Assembly (NCBI GenBank): GCA_002690215.1
Contig: NZDS01000181.1
Coordinates: forward strand, 1-34,757
Source: Rhodospirillaceae bacterium
GTDB taxonomy: Bacteria > Pseudomonadota > Alphaproteobacteria > UBA2966
Direction: 5' to 3'
Length of the DNA: 34,757 bases
Shown: in pieces, positions 9,180 through 18,076 of the stretch
Layout: the number at the start of each line of letters is the position of its first letter
How positions within the stretch are numbered: position 1 is the stretch's first letter
Program-made: the position numbers and the translations under genes
Notes under the pieces: generated by a model
Told to the model about the DNA's origin: nothing
The model's input: the letters and a program-made list of their open reading frames with translations, nothing else
The model's database searches: none

Positions 9180-11960
9180 CTAATGCGCTTCGTCCCAGTT
9201 GTCGCCAAGACCGGTGTCGACGATCAGGGGCACGCGGATGCTGGCCGCTTGTTCCATCACCGACTTGACCACGGCGGCGGTTTCCTCGACCTCGGCTTCG
9301 GGCACGTCGAACAAGAGCTCGTCGTGCACCTGCAAGAGCATGCGGGCGCCCAGGCCTTTGGCGGCCAGCGCCGGAGGCACGCGGATCATGGCGCGCTTGA
9401 CGATGTCGGCGGCCGAGCCCTGCAGGGGGGCGTTGATGGCGGCGCGCTCGGAAAATCCGCGCCGGGCCTGGTTCTTGTCGTTGATGCCGGGCAGATGGCA
9501 GCGCCGCCCGAAGATGGTCTCGACGTAGCCGGTTCGGCGGCAAAATTCCTTGGTGCTGTCCATATAGGCGCGGATGCCGGGGTATTGCACGAAATAGGCC
9601 TCGATGGTCTGTTGTGCCTCGCCCCTGGCGATGCCGAGCTGGCGGGCCAGGCCGAAAGCGCTGATGCCGTAGATGATGCCGAAATTTATGGCCTTGGCAC
9701 GCCGCCTGAGTGCCGGATCCATATCCTCCAAGGGCTCGCCGAAGACCTGGCTGGCGGTCAGGGCGTGGATGTCGGCGCCGTCGTGAAAGGCTTCGATCAG
9801 CACCTCGATGCCGGCGACGTGGGCCAGCAGGCGGAGCTCGATCTGCGAATAGTCGGCCGACAGCAAGCGACACCCCTTAGCGGGCACGAAGGCGCGGCGG
9901 ATCTTGCGGCCTTCTTCCGTGCGGATGGGGATGTTCTGCAGATTGGGATCCGACGAAGCCAGCCGGCCGGTGTTGGCGGCTGCCATGTGAAAGGTGGTGT
10001 GGACGCGGCCGGTGCGGGCGTTGATCTCGCCTTGCAGGGTGTCGCTGTAGGTGCTCTTGAGCTTCTGCAACTGGCGCCAGTCGAGTATCCGGGCCGGCAG
10101 CTCATGGCCTTGGGCTGCCAGGTCCTCGAGCACCTCGTGGCCTGTTTGGTAGGCGCCGGTTTTGGTCTTCTTGCCGCCCGCTAGCCCCATCTCGTCGAAC
10201 AGGATCTCGCCCAGTTGCTTGGGCGAGGCCAGGTTGAAGGGGCGTCCGGCGAGGCCGTGGATCTCGACCTCGAGCTCCGCCATGCGGCGCGCAAAGTCGT
10301 CTGAAAGCGTCGCCAGTGCCGCCGGGTCGACGCGAATGCCGGCGTTTTCCATGGCCAGCAGCACCGGCACCAGAGGGCGTTCGATGGTCTCGTAGAGCGT
10401 CGTCTGGCGTTCGGTGACCAGCCTCGGCTTGAGCAGACGATAGAGCCTCAACGTCACGTCTGCGTCCTCGGCGGCATACTCAATTGCCTTCTCGAGCGGC
10501 ACCCGGTCGAATGTGACCTGGCTTTTGCCGCTGCCCGCCACTTCCTTGAAGGGGATCGGTTTGAAGCCCAGATGCGTCTCGGCCAGCGCGTCCATGCCGT
10601 GGCCGTGCAAACCGGCATCGAGCACGAAGGAGAGCACCATGGTGTCGTCGATGGGGTCGATGTCGATGCCGTAGCGCGCCAATATGGCCATGTCGTATTT
10701 GATGTTCTGGCCTACCTTGAGCACCGCCGGGTCTTCGAGCAGCGGTTTGAGCAGCTCAAGGGCGTTGTCCAGCGGGATCTGCTCGGGCGCCGATTCGCCT
10801 CCGCCTCCCTCCAACAGATCGAGCATGCCCTGGCCGTCGGCGCCGGAATGGCCGAGTGGTATGTAGCAGGCCCGACCGGGATCGATACATAGCGACACTC
10901 CCACCAGCTCGGCACGCATGGTATCGAGTGACGTGGTCTCGGTGTCGACGGCGACGATGCCGGTGCGCCTTGCCCGTTCGATCCATTCCTCCAGATCGGC
11001 CAATTTCTGTACCGCCCGGTAGTCGCGCTGGGCCGGCTCCGTGACCGCAGCCGGGGCCTCGGAACTTTCAAAGCGCCGGCCCAGCCGGGCCGCCAATTTG
11101 CCCAGCTCGAGTTCTTCCAGGAAGGCGAACAACGCCTCGGGATCGGGCTCCGCAAGCACCAAGTCGTCGAGCGTCTCGGTCACCGGGGCATCGTCACGCA
11201 GCGTCACCAATTGGCGGCTGACACGGGCCAGCTCTGCATGCTCGATCAGGTTTTGGCGGCGCTTGGGCTGCTTTATTTCCCCGGCCCGGGCCAGCAGGCT
11301 GTCGAGGTCGCCGAAATCGTTGATCAGTTGCGCTGCCGTCTTGACGCCGATGCCCGGCACGCCGGGTACGTTGTCGCTGGAATCGCCGGCCAGGGCCTGC
11401 ACCTCTATGACTTTGTCGGGGCCGACGCCGAAGCGTTCCTCGACTTCCCGGGGGCCGATGTGGCGCTGCTTCATAGGGTCGTGCATGCTGACGCCGTCCC
11501 CTACCAACTGCATCATGTCCTTGTCCGACGACATGATCAGCACCTCGAGACCGGCCTCGCGGCCCAGGCGGGCATAGGTGGCGATGACGTCGTCGGCCTC
11601 GAAGCCCGCGAGCTCGACGCTGGCCACGTTGAAAGCCCGGGTGGCGTCGCGCACCAACGGGAATTGGGGGATCAAGTCGTCGGGCGGTGGCGGCCGGTGG
11701 GCCTTGTAGTCAGTGTAAATCTCGTTGCGAAAGCTGGCCCGGGCAGTATCGAAGACCACCGCGAAATAGGCCACGTCGCCGGCCGCCCGGGCATCGTCGA
11801 GCAGTTTGTTGAGCATGTTGCAGAAACCCGCCACGGCACCCGTGGGCAGGCCGTCGCGCTTGCGGCTGAGCGGCGGCAGGGCATGAAAGGCGCGAAAGAT
11901 ATAGCCCGAACCGTCGATCAGGACCAAGCGGCCAGGATTGCTTGTCTTTGCCTCGGTCAT
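9180..11960 (-). CDS. polA: DNA polymerase I
   Basis: The 926-aa protein has the full three-domain layout. The 5'-3' exonuclease occupies residues 1-290 (VLIDGSGYIFRAFHALPPL; GFEADDVIAT; GDSSDNVPGVPGIG). An intact 3'-5' proofreading domain spans 320-530, with the DxE motif at Asp 339/Glu 341, NIKYD at 419-423, and YAAEDADVTLRL. The polymerase domain follows, with motif A DYSQIELRLLAHVAG, motif B RRRAKAINFGIIYG and motif C LQVHDELLFDVPE. Many bacterial Pol I proteins have lost proofreading residues; here they are kept. I chose MTEAKTSNPGRLVLIDG as start; a longer frame runs into the small zinc-finger gene upstream. That gene ends 26 nt before polA, so the two are likely one operon. Role: Okazaki fragment processing and repair. 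Confidence 0.97.
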   Translation of the reverse strand: MTEAKTSNPGRLVLIDGSGYIFRAFHALPPLSRKRDGLPTGAVAGFCNMLNKLLDDARAAGDVAYFAVVFDTARASFRNEIYTDYKAHRPPPPDDLIPQFPLVRDATRAFNVASVELAGFEADDVIATYARLGREAGLEVLIMSSDKDMMQLVGDGVSMHDPMKQRHIGPREVEERFGVGPDKVIEVQALAGDSSDNVPGVPGIGVKTAAQLINDFGDLDSLLARAGEIKQPKRRQNLIEHAELARVSRQLVTLRDDAPVTETLDDLVLAEPDPEALFAFLEELELGKLAARLGRRFESSEAPAAVTEPAQRDYRAVQKLADLEEWIERARRTGIVAVDTETTSLDTMRAELVGVSLCIDPGRACYIPLGHSGADGQGMLDLLEGGGGESAPEQIPLDNALELLKPLLEDPAVLKVGQNIKYDMAILARYGIDIDPIDDTMVLSFVLDAGLHGHGMDALAETHLGFKPIPFKEVAGSGKSQVTFDRVPLEKAIEYAAEDADVTLRLYRLLKPRLVTERQTTLYETIERPLVPVLLAMENAGIRVDPAALATLSDDFARRMAELEVEIHGLAGRPFNLASPKQLGEILFDEMGLAGGKKTKTGAYQTGHEVLEDLAAQGHELPARILDWRQLQKLKSTYSDTLQGEINARTGRVHTTFHMAAANTGRLASSDPNLQNIPIRTEEGRKIRRAFVPAKGCRLLSADYSQIELRLLAHVAGIEVLIEAFHDGADIHALTASQVFGEPLEDMDPALRRRAKAINFGIIYGISAFGLARQLGIARGEAQQTIEAYFVQYPGIRAYMDSTKEFCRRTGYVETIFGRRCHLPGINDKNQARRGFSERAAINAPLQGSAADIVKRAMIRVPPALAAKGLGARMLLQVHDELLFDVPEAEVEETAAVVKSVMEQAASIRVPLIVDTGLGDNWDEAH

Positions 11961-11986
11961 GGCGGGTCCCCCGGGCCCAATCAGCG

Positions 11987-12160
11987 CTAGTGGGCGGCGA
12001 GCTTGGCACCCTCTTTCAAAACGTAGTGGCGGCCGCAATAGGGGCAATCGACAGCGCCGCCCTTCAAGGTAAGATAAACCCGCGGGTGGCCTAGCGCCCC
12101 GGGACCGCCGTCACAGCTCACTTTCGCTTCTTCCACTTCCACGATTTCGGCTGCTGACAT
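11987..12160 (-). CDS. Small zinc-finger protein, zf-CHCC / NDUFS6-like
   Basis: This 57-aa gene, too short for most ORF filters, reads MSAAEIVEVEEAKVSCDGG, then GALGHPRVYLTL, and VDCPYCGRHYVLKEGAKLAAH. The ligand pattern C16, H25, C39, C42 is that of the CHCC zinc finger related to mitochondrial complex I subunit NDUFS6. In alphaproteobacteria this is a conserved small protein, thought to be an accessory complex I subunit. A strong AGGAGG lies 6 nt before the ATG. It is followed by polA after 26 nt on the same strand. I see no other reading of this stretch that fits better. Confidence 0.88.
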   Translation of the reverse strand: MSAAEIVEVEEAKVSCDGGPGALGHPRVYLTLKGGAVDCPYCGRHYVLKEGAKLAAH

Positions 12161-12225
12161 GACGTCCTCCTGTTGCGAACTCTCGGCCAGACCCTGGGTC
12201 TACCGTTGACCGCCGGCCGGAGCGA

Positions 12226-13254
12226 ATGATACCCATTGCCGCGGCGCCATCAAGTGATGGCGATGAATCTATGAAAGACAATCCCCAACCTCACACCCCG
12301 CCGCTTGCGGCCGAGCCGCCCGCAGACGCCATCGTTGCCCGGGGCTTGCGCAAAGTCTATGGCTCCGGGGGCTCCGGCGGGTCCGAGCCGGCGCTTCGGG
12401 ACGTCGACCTGACCATCCCGCGGGGTTCGTTCTTTGGCTTGCTGGGTCCCAACGGCGCCGGCAAGTCGACCTTCATCAACATCCTTGCCGGCCTGGTCAT
12501 CAAGAGCGCCGGTAGCGTCGAGATCCTGGGCCACGACATCGAACGCGCCGCCCGTGCCGCTGCCTCGGCCATCGGCGTGGTGCCGCAAGAGCTCAATATG
12601 GACGCCTTCTTCACGGCGCGTGAGATCCTCGAGGTCCAGGCCGGCCTATATGCCGTGCCCAAGGCGGCGCGGCGTACCGACGAGATCCTCGCGGCCATGC
12701 ACCTCTCGGACGTTGCCGACAACTATCCGCGTACGCTATCGGGTGGCATGCGGCGCCGCCTCTTAGTGGCCAAAGCCATGGTTCACGCGCCGCCGGTACT
12801 GGTGCTGGACGAGCCCACGGCCGGTGTCGACGTCGAGCTTCGCCACAATCTCTGGACCTACCTGCGTGGCTTGAATTCCCGTGGCACCACCATCCTGCTC
12901 ACCACCCACTACCTCGAAGAAGCCGAACAGCTCTGCGACCGCATCGCCATCATCCATCAGGGCCAGGTGGTGGCCTGCGATACCACGGTGGCACTGATCC
13001 AGCGCCTCGACCGCAAGGAGCTGACCATCATCCTGGGCCAGGATCTGGACACCGTGCCGCCGCCACTCGCCGCCTTTGACGCCGAGATTCGGCCCTTCCG
13101 CCGCTTGGTCGTGCGCTACCGCCCGAGCCAAACGCCGGTGGCCGATATCCTGGCCGCCGTACAGGCCGCCGACCTCACCATTCTCGATCTCTCGACCGAG
13201 GAATCGGACCTGGAGGATTTATTCCTCGAGCTTACCGGCAACGGACGCTCGTAG
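12226..13254 (+). CDS. ABC-2 type transporter ATP-binding protein
   Basis: The protein is up to 342 aa. After a proline-rich 40-residue leader comes one nucleotide-binding domain: Walker A GPNGAGKST, Q-loop VPQELN, signature LSGGMRRRLLVAKAM, Walker B VLVLDEPTAGVD, and H-loop TTHYLEEAEQLCDRI. The C-terminal 80 residues resemble the extension of DrrA/YadG-type ATPases, which pair with ABC-2 membrane proteins to export drugs, polysaccharides or lipids. I kept the ATG preceded by GGAGCGA; an ATG 15 codons later is possible. Unusually no permease gene is adjacent: a palindromic repeat and converging acyl-CoA dehydrogenases follow, and the zinc-finger/polA operon diverges upstream. Confidence 0.88.
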   Translation: MIPIAAAPSSDGDESMKDNPQPHTPPLAAEPPADAIVARGLRKVYGSGGSGGSEPALRDVDLTIPRGSFFGLLGPNGAGKSTFINILAGLVIKSAGSVEILGHDIERAARAAASAIGVVPQELNMDAFFTAREILEVQAGLYAVPKAARRTDEILAAMHLSDVADNYPRTLSGGMRRRLLVAKAMVHAPPVLVLDEPTAGVDVELRHNLWTYLRGLNSRGTTILLTTHYLEEAEQLCDRIAIIHQGQVVACDTTVALIQRLDRKELTIILGQDLDTVPPPLAAFDAEIRPFRRLVVRYRPSQTPVADILAAVQAADLTILDLSTEESDLEDLFLELTGNGRS

Positions 13255-13278
13255 GCGGCCTACCGGAAGGAAGTCGGC

Positions 13279-13426
13279 CTAGCCCGCATTTCTCACCGGG
13301 TCACGGCCTGCGTCGCGCTGCTTGCCCGATGTCCCACATCGCGCTGCGCAGCCAAGAATCCCCGGGCCTACCCTGTCGGCGCGACAGCGACGCGCAGGCC
13401 ATGACCCGGTGAGAAATGCGGGCTAG
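13279..13426. repeat. CTAG-bounded long inverted repeat (MITE-like)
   Basis: Arms of about 38 bp begin and end with CTAG: ctagcccgcatttctcaccg at 13279 is the complement of cggtgagaaatgcgggctag ending at 13426. The arms differ by one mismatch and a 2-base indel, and enclose about 70 bp. A decayed copy lies at 7246-7322. The terminal CTAG at 13423-13426 contains the TAG stop of the acyl-CoA dehydrogenase on the minus strand. No transposase is encoded, so any mobility would have to be supplied in trans. Confidence 0.8.
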
Positions 13427-14562
13427 TCGTAATCCCCCAGGGCCACGAAGCGATCGGCGTGGTAGTCGGTGTTGCCGAACATGGTTTCGAAGGCCATCAG
13501 GCGCTTGAAGTAGTGGCCGATGGGGTACTCCTCGGTCATACCCATGCCGCCGTGAAGCTGCACGCCCTGGGCCGCGACGAATCTGGCGGCGCGGCCGATC
13601 AGGGACTTGGCGGCGGCCATGGCCTGGCGCCGTTCATCGGCGTCGGTGTCCAGTTTGATCGCCGCCATCACGGCCATTGAACGCGCCCGTTCGCATTCCA
13701 TGAACATGTCCACCAGGCGGTGCTGCAGTACCTGGAAACGGCCGATAGGCTGGCCGAACTGCTCGCGGCCCAGGATGTATTCGTTGGTGATTTCCACGGC
13801 TGCCGCCATGGCTCCAACGGCGTCGGCGCAACTCGCGGCAATGCCCGTTTCAACGGCCCGCTCGATATGGGGAAAGGCGCCATCGACCTCGCCCAGCACG
13901 TCTTCGGCTGTAACCTCGACGCCGTCGAAGGTAAGGTCGGAGGCGGGCAGGGCATCGACCGTGGAATAGTCGCGTCGGGTAATTCCGGCGGCTTCGTTGG
14001 CCACCAAAAAGAGCGTGATGCCCTCTTCGTCACGCGGCCCACCGGCCGTGCGGGCGGGCACGATGAAGCGGTCCGCGGCCACGCCGTGCAGGACCACGCA
14101 CTTGCGGCCCGAAAGCCGCCAGCTGCCGCCCGTGGCTTCGGCCCGGGTCTCGACATGGCAAAGGTCGAAGCGCCCGCCGGGTTCGGCGAAGGCGAAGCCG
14201 AGCAACAGCTCGCCGGCGATCAGGGCGGGCAGAAGCTCACGCCGCTGCGCCTCGCTGCCGGCGGCGTCGACCAGACCGCCGCCCAGCACCACGGCGCCCA
14301 AGAAGGGCTCGAGTGCCAGGCCGCGGCCCAGGCCTTCCATTACCACCATGGTCTCGATACCGCCGCCACCCAGGCCGCCGACGTCCTCGGGCAGCGCCGC
14401 CCCCAGCCAGCCCAGCTCGGCGTAGGTCTGCCAGTGCTGGCGGCTGAAACCTTCGCCACTGTCGATGATCTGGCGGCGTTGCTCGAAGGTGTAATTGTCG
14501 CGCACGAAACGGTCGACGCTGTCCTTCAGCATCTCCTGGATTTCGGAATAGTTCAGGTCCAT
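13423..14562 (-). CDS. Acyl-CoA dehydrogenase family protein (subunit 1 of a pair)
   Basis: The 379-aa protein has the acyl-CoA dehydrogenase fold: N-terminal helical domain (MDLNYSEIQEMLKDSVDRFV), middle beta domain, and C-terminal helices ending in QLHGGMGMTEEYPIGHYFKR. These enzymes oxidise acyl-CoA to enoyl-CoA using FAD and pass electrons to ETF. Its start lies 10 nt after the stop of the upstream acyl-CoA dehydrogenase on the same strand, so the two are co-transcribed. Side-by-side unequal pairs of this kind form alpha2-beta2 enzymes in steroid and side-chain degradation; this is an inference here. The substrate is unknown. Its TAG stop is contributed by the CTAG end of an inverted repeat. 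Confidence 0.9.
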   Translation of the reverse strand: MDLNYSEIQEMLKDSVDRFVRDNYTFEQRRQIIDSGEGFSRQHWQTYAELGWLGAALPEDVGGLGGGGIETMVVMEGLGRGLALEPFLGAVVLGGGLVDAAGSEAQRRELLPALIAGELLLGFAFAEPGGRFDLCHVETRAEATGGSWRLSGRKCVVLHGVAADRFIVPARTAGGPRDEEGITLFLVANEAAGITRRDYSTVDALPASDLTFDGVEVTAEDVLGEVDGAFPHIERAVETGIAASCADAVGAMAAAVEITNEYILGREQFGQPIGRFQVLQHRLVDMFMECERARSMAVMAAIKLDTDADERRQAMAAAKSLIGRAARFVAAQGVQLHGGMGMTEEYPIGHYFKRLMAFETMFGNTDYHADRFVALGDYD

Positions 14563-14572
14563 GGTCTACTCG

Positions 14573-15769
14573 CTACAGTCCCAGCACCGCTTTGGCGATG
14601 ATGTTGCGTTGGATTTCGTTGCTACCTCCGTAAATGCTGGCGGCGCGCATGTAAAGATGGTCGCCCGTGGTGACGCCGCCGTGTTCGGGGATAATGGGCG
14701 GCAGGTTGGCGCTGGGGTCGGTCTCGGGCAGCCCGTAGGGCAGCCCCTGATAGCCCATCGCCTCGTACGTGAGCTGGGTCAGGGCCTGCTGGATCTCGGT
14801 TCCCTTGATCTTGAGCAGCGAGGATTCGGGGCCAGGGCCCCGGCCGGAATTCTCCCGCGATAGCCCCCGCAACTCGGTGTATTCCAGCGCCAGCAGGTCC
14901 ATCTCGACCTCTGCCAGACGGCGGCGGAAACTTGCGTCCTCGATCAGTCGACCGCCGCCGGCGGGCTCGGTGCGGGCGATCTCCTTGAGTCTTTCGACGC
15001 GCATTTTCGAGCGCTTCACACCGGCGATGCCGGTGCGCTCGTTGCCCAGCAGGAACTTGGCGTAGGTCCAGCCCATGCCTTCTTCGCCGACGCGGTTCTC
15101 CTTGGGCACGCGTACGTCCTCGAAGAAAACTTCGTTGAGGCTGTGGGCGCCGTCAATGGTGATGATGGGTCGCACCGTGATGCCCGGCGTCTTCATGTCG
15201 ACCAGCAGGAACGAAATGCCTTCTTGCGGCTTGGAGTCGGGGTCGGTGCGCACCAGAAGGAAGATCATGTCGGCCCAATGGGCTTCGGTGGTCCAGATCT
15301 TCTGGCCATTGACCAGGTAGTGATCGCCCTGGCCCTCGGCCTTGGTGCGCAGCGACGCCAGGTCGGAGCCCGAGCCGGGTTCCGAATAGCCCTGGCACCA
15401 CAAGTCTTCGCCCGAGAGGATGCGCGGCAGGTAATGGGCCTTCTGTTCGTCGCTGCCGAAGTTCATGATGACCGGCGCCACCATGGCCAGCCCAAAGGGC
15501 GAAAGCGGCGGCGTCCAGGCGCGGGCGGATTCGCTTTGGAAGATATGGCGCTGTGTCAACGTCCAGTCTTTGCCGCCGTGTTCCACCGGCCAGCCTGGTG
15601 CCACCCAGCCCTTTTGGTAAAGAATGTCGTGCCAGGTGGCAATGTCCTCTTTCTCCAGGTGGGCGCCGGACTTGACCTTGGCCGCCAGTTCAGCCGGTAG
15701 GTTTTGGCCTATGAAGCTGCGCACCTCGTCCTGAAAAGCAAGCTCATCGTCGGTGTATGCCAGATCCAT
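14573..15769 (-). CDS. Acyl-CoA dehydrogenase family protein (subunit 2 of a pair)
   Basis: The 398-aa protein starts [20 protein letters not shown], after GAGGACATCACC. It has the middle-domain signature [20 protein letters not shown], a catalytic-site region [10 protein letters not shown], and the ending [20 protein letters not shown]. In many acyl-CoA dehydrogenases the catalytic glutamate is in a YEG motif near this end; here it reads YGG, as in one partner of heterotetrameric pairs. A longer frame runs back through the tRNA-Arg gene in antisense, giving the well-known false peptide [13 protein letters not shown] reject that extension. It is the first gene of the two-gene unit with the 379-aa dehydrogenase. 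Substrate unknown. Confidence 0.92.
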   Translation of the reverse strand: MDLAYTDDELAFQDEVRSFIGQNLPAELAAKVKSGAHLEKEDIATWHDILYQKGWVAPGWPVEHGGKDWTLTQRHIFQSESARAWTPPLSPFGLAMVAPVIMNFGSDEQKAHYLPRILSGEDLWCQGYSEPGSGSDLASLRTKAEGQGDHYLVNGQKIWTTEAHWADMIFLLVRTDPDSKPQEGISFLLVDMKTPGITVRPIITIDGAHSLNEVFFEDVRVPKENRVGEEGMGWTYAKFLLGNERTGIAGVKRSKMRVERLKEIARTEPAGGGRLIEDASFRRRLAEVEMDLLALEYTELRGLSRENSGRGPGPESSLLKIKGTEIQQALTQLTYEAMGYQGLPYGLPETDPSANLPPIIPEHGGVTTGDHLYMRAASIYGGSNEIQRNIIAKAVLGL

Positions 15770-15875
15770 GGTGATGTCCTCGTTGTTGAACTCGGTAATA
15801 TTCCCGAGGTCCGCCACAAACGCAACGCTAGATTTTATCCAGAGGATATGGCAGCCAGAGGAGAATGCCGGGGAA

Positions 15876-15904
15876 TTGCGCCGGGGTCCGTCATCCAGTA
15901 CTCT
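15876..15904 (+). promoter_or_regulatory. Probable sigma-70 promoter of tRNA-Arg
   Basis: TTGCGC (15876-15881), a 17-nt spacer and TACTCT (15899-15904) stand just before the tRNA at 15914. The spacing and TTG suit a housekeeping promoter with only a few bases of leader. It is read by eye, not tested. Confidence 0.4.
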
Positions 15905-15913
15905 CGGCCCAAC

Positions 15914-15990
<77 letters not shown>

Positions 15991-16111
15991 GTCTTTTCAA
16001 AGGGTTAGCCAGATTCGACCGCCGCGACTTTCCGGCCTAGCAACCAATTAGCAACCATCCGGCGTGATTTCGTGGTCCCTAGGAGGCGTTGGGGGTAGCA
16101 AATTGCGGGTG

Positions 16112-18076
16112 TTATCTGTCGGTCACCTCGTCGTGATTGCGGAAGGCAACCGAATAGCCGAAAATCTCAAATCGGTCGCGATCGTGGTTGTCAAGAACCC
16201 CGGCGAAGGAAGTTCCGACGCTGTGCATTCTGAAGTCCGGAGAATAATAGCCCAGGCGGATCTTTCCCTGTCGATTGACCGCTTTGGAAGTGGTGGGTTT
16301 GTCGAGAGGTTCGCCGATCTGCGCTTCCACCGTCTCGGCGTTGCGTTGCGAGGCCCGATAGAGCAACTCGAGGGGTGCCCCCGCGGCGATCAAGGCGAAA
16401 GCTGGAGTTGAGATCAGCGCTTTGCCTTGTGCCAATTCGTCTTCGCAATGGGCGATCGTCGCCTGAGCCAGTTGTTCACTATCCTGCCAATCACAGACAT
16501 GCGCGCGTGAGTGAGCCAGATAGGCGTATAGCGCTCTGTAGTCGGGCCAGAGTTCGACGGCTTTTTCGTAAACCTCGATGGCCTCGGAGTGCTTTCCCTG
16601 AGCTTGCAACAGATTGCCATAGTTGTAGTGAACTTCCGGGCGACCCGGCCGCACTCCACTGGCCCTCTGAAACCATACCACTGCCTCCCCCAGGAGGCCG
16701 AGGTCCCGGTAACACATGGCTAGTCCATGCAGGGCCTCGATCATTTCGGGCTGGCGCTGCAATGCCTCCCGGAAATGCATTATGGCTTCCTCGTTGCGGC
16801 CCTGTCGCCATAAGGTATTCGCCAGTGCCGCCGCGGCGGCGGCCAATTCGGGATGAGCCTCGACGACCTCCCTGAGCAGATCCTGCGATTCGTCCAGGTC
16901 TCCGATATCGCCGATGACTTTTCCCAAGTTGATCTGTGACGTGGTGTCATCCGGGTCATACTCGATCGCCCTCCGATAACTATCACGCGCCTCGCCAAGT
17001 CGGCCGATTTTGTATTTGAGGTTGCCGAGATTGCAGTGTGCGTCGGCAAAACCCGGTCGCACTGCCAGGCAGTGCTGGAGACGTTGGATGGCAAGCTCAT
17101 GGTGCCCCAATTCCATCAGGGCGACTGCCAAATCGTTGCCAATATCGGCATCGTCCGGATCGCACTCATGGGCCGTTTGGAGGTGCCTCAGGGCGGTTCG
17201 GTAGTCACCAAATTGGCAACAAAACCGGCCCACCCGATGCTCGATCCGTTTGCCCCCCCCGTAGTGAGCGATGAAGTCTTCCAGCAAACAGATGGCGTCC
17301 CCGAAGCGTCCCAAGTCAACGAGAACCTCACCCAGCAAAACGGTTGCATCTTGGTTGCCGGGATCCAGATCCAAGGCATCGCGCAAGCAATCCCTTGCAT
17401 TGGCGAAAAGACCTAGCTGCCGCATCACCTGGCCGGCGCTGACCCTCGGTGACGGCCATTCGGGTCTAGCGGTTATCGCTTTCGCAAAACCCTCCAGCGC
17501 CTCGCGGGCCCTGCCTTCCCGGGAATTAATTTGGCCAAACATGAAATGAGCGTCAGGGTCCTCCGGCCCAAATTCAAGTGCCTGAGCGAGATGACGTTTG
17601 GCTTCCAAATCGTCGCCAAGAGCAGTCAAACATCGGGCCAATGCGTTCCTGACCATTGCATTGTTGGGCTCCAACTCTGTCGCCTGCTCCAGCGGGGCAC
17701 GCGCATCGACTGCCCGCCCACTCTCCAACTGCAGGATGCCGAGGGCCAAGAGCGGCGGCACCCAGTTTTGCTTGGCGTCAATTGCGGCTCGATAACTGTC
17801 CTCAGCGTGATCCGGTACGCCACGGGCTCGCCACATGTTGCCGAAACCGTACAAAGTTTCCGGGTCCGCAGGGGCGATTTCGAGGGCACGGCGGAAAAAG
17901 AATTCAGCATGGCCAAAATCGCCATTGTTTGTGCAAAGAACTGCGAGATTATTGGCTGCGTCAGCGTTTTCGGGATCGACATCCATGACCGCGCTGAAAG
18001 CCGCAATGGCATCCGACAGGCGCCCCGCCCGATAAAGCGCCACCGCCTCGGCAAATTTGTCTTTATTGGAAGCCAT
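16112..18076 (-). CDS. TPR protein with truncated glycosyltransferase-41 (SPINDLY/OGT-like) C-terminus
   Basis: This 654-aa protein is made almost wholly of tetratricopeptide repeats, about 15 of them in residues 5-550, each with the W/L-G-Y-A-P spacing (for example NAMVRNALARCLTALGDD, and YNYGNLLQAQGKHSEAIEVY). The last ~50 residues start a GT41 catalytic domain: KIRLGYYSPDFRMHSVGTSF, then HDRDRFEIFGYS. They stop after VTDR, where the family normally continues for several hundred residues. The gene is thus cut close to the tRNA-Arg, probably by integration or deletion, and cannot be an active O-GlcNAc-type transferase. Base composition is visibly less GC-rich than its neighbours, suggesting transfer. 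The start at MASNKDKF is preferred over a TTG 4 codons earlier. The TPR part could still act as a scaffold. Confidence 0.8.
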   Translation of the reverse strand: MASNKDKFAEAVALYRAGRLSDAIAAFSAVMDVDPENADAANNLAVLCTNNGDFGHAEFFFRRALEIAPADPETLYGFGNMWRARGVPDHAEDSYRAAIDAKQNWVPPLLALGILQLESGRAVDARAPLEQATELEPNNAMVRNALARCLTALGDDLEAKRHLAQALEFGPEDPDAHFMFGQINSREGRAREALEGFAKAITARPEWPSPRVSAGQVMRQLGLFANARDCLRDALDLDPGNQDATVLLGEVLVDLGRFGDAICLLEDFIAHYGGGKRIEHRVGRFCCQFGDYRTALRHLQTAHECDPDDADIGNDLAVALMELGHHELAIQRLQHCLAVRPGFADAHCNLGNLKYKIGRLGEARDSYRRAIEYDPDDTTSQINLGKVIGDIGDLDESQDLLREVVEAHPELAAAAAALANTLWRQGRNEEAIMHFREALQRQPEMIEALHGLAMCYRDLGLLGEAVVWFQRASGVRPGRPEVHYNYGNLLQAQGKHSEAIEVYEKAVELWPDYRALYAYLAHSRAHVCDWQDSEQLAQATIAHCEDELAQGKALISTPAFALIAAGAPLELLYRASQRNAETVEAQIGEPLDKPTTSKAVNRQGKIRLGYYSPDFRMHSVGTSFAGVLDNHDRDRFEIFGYSVAFRNHDEVTDR

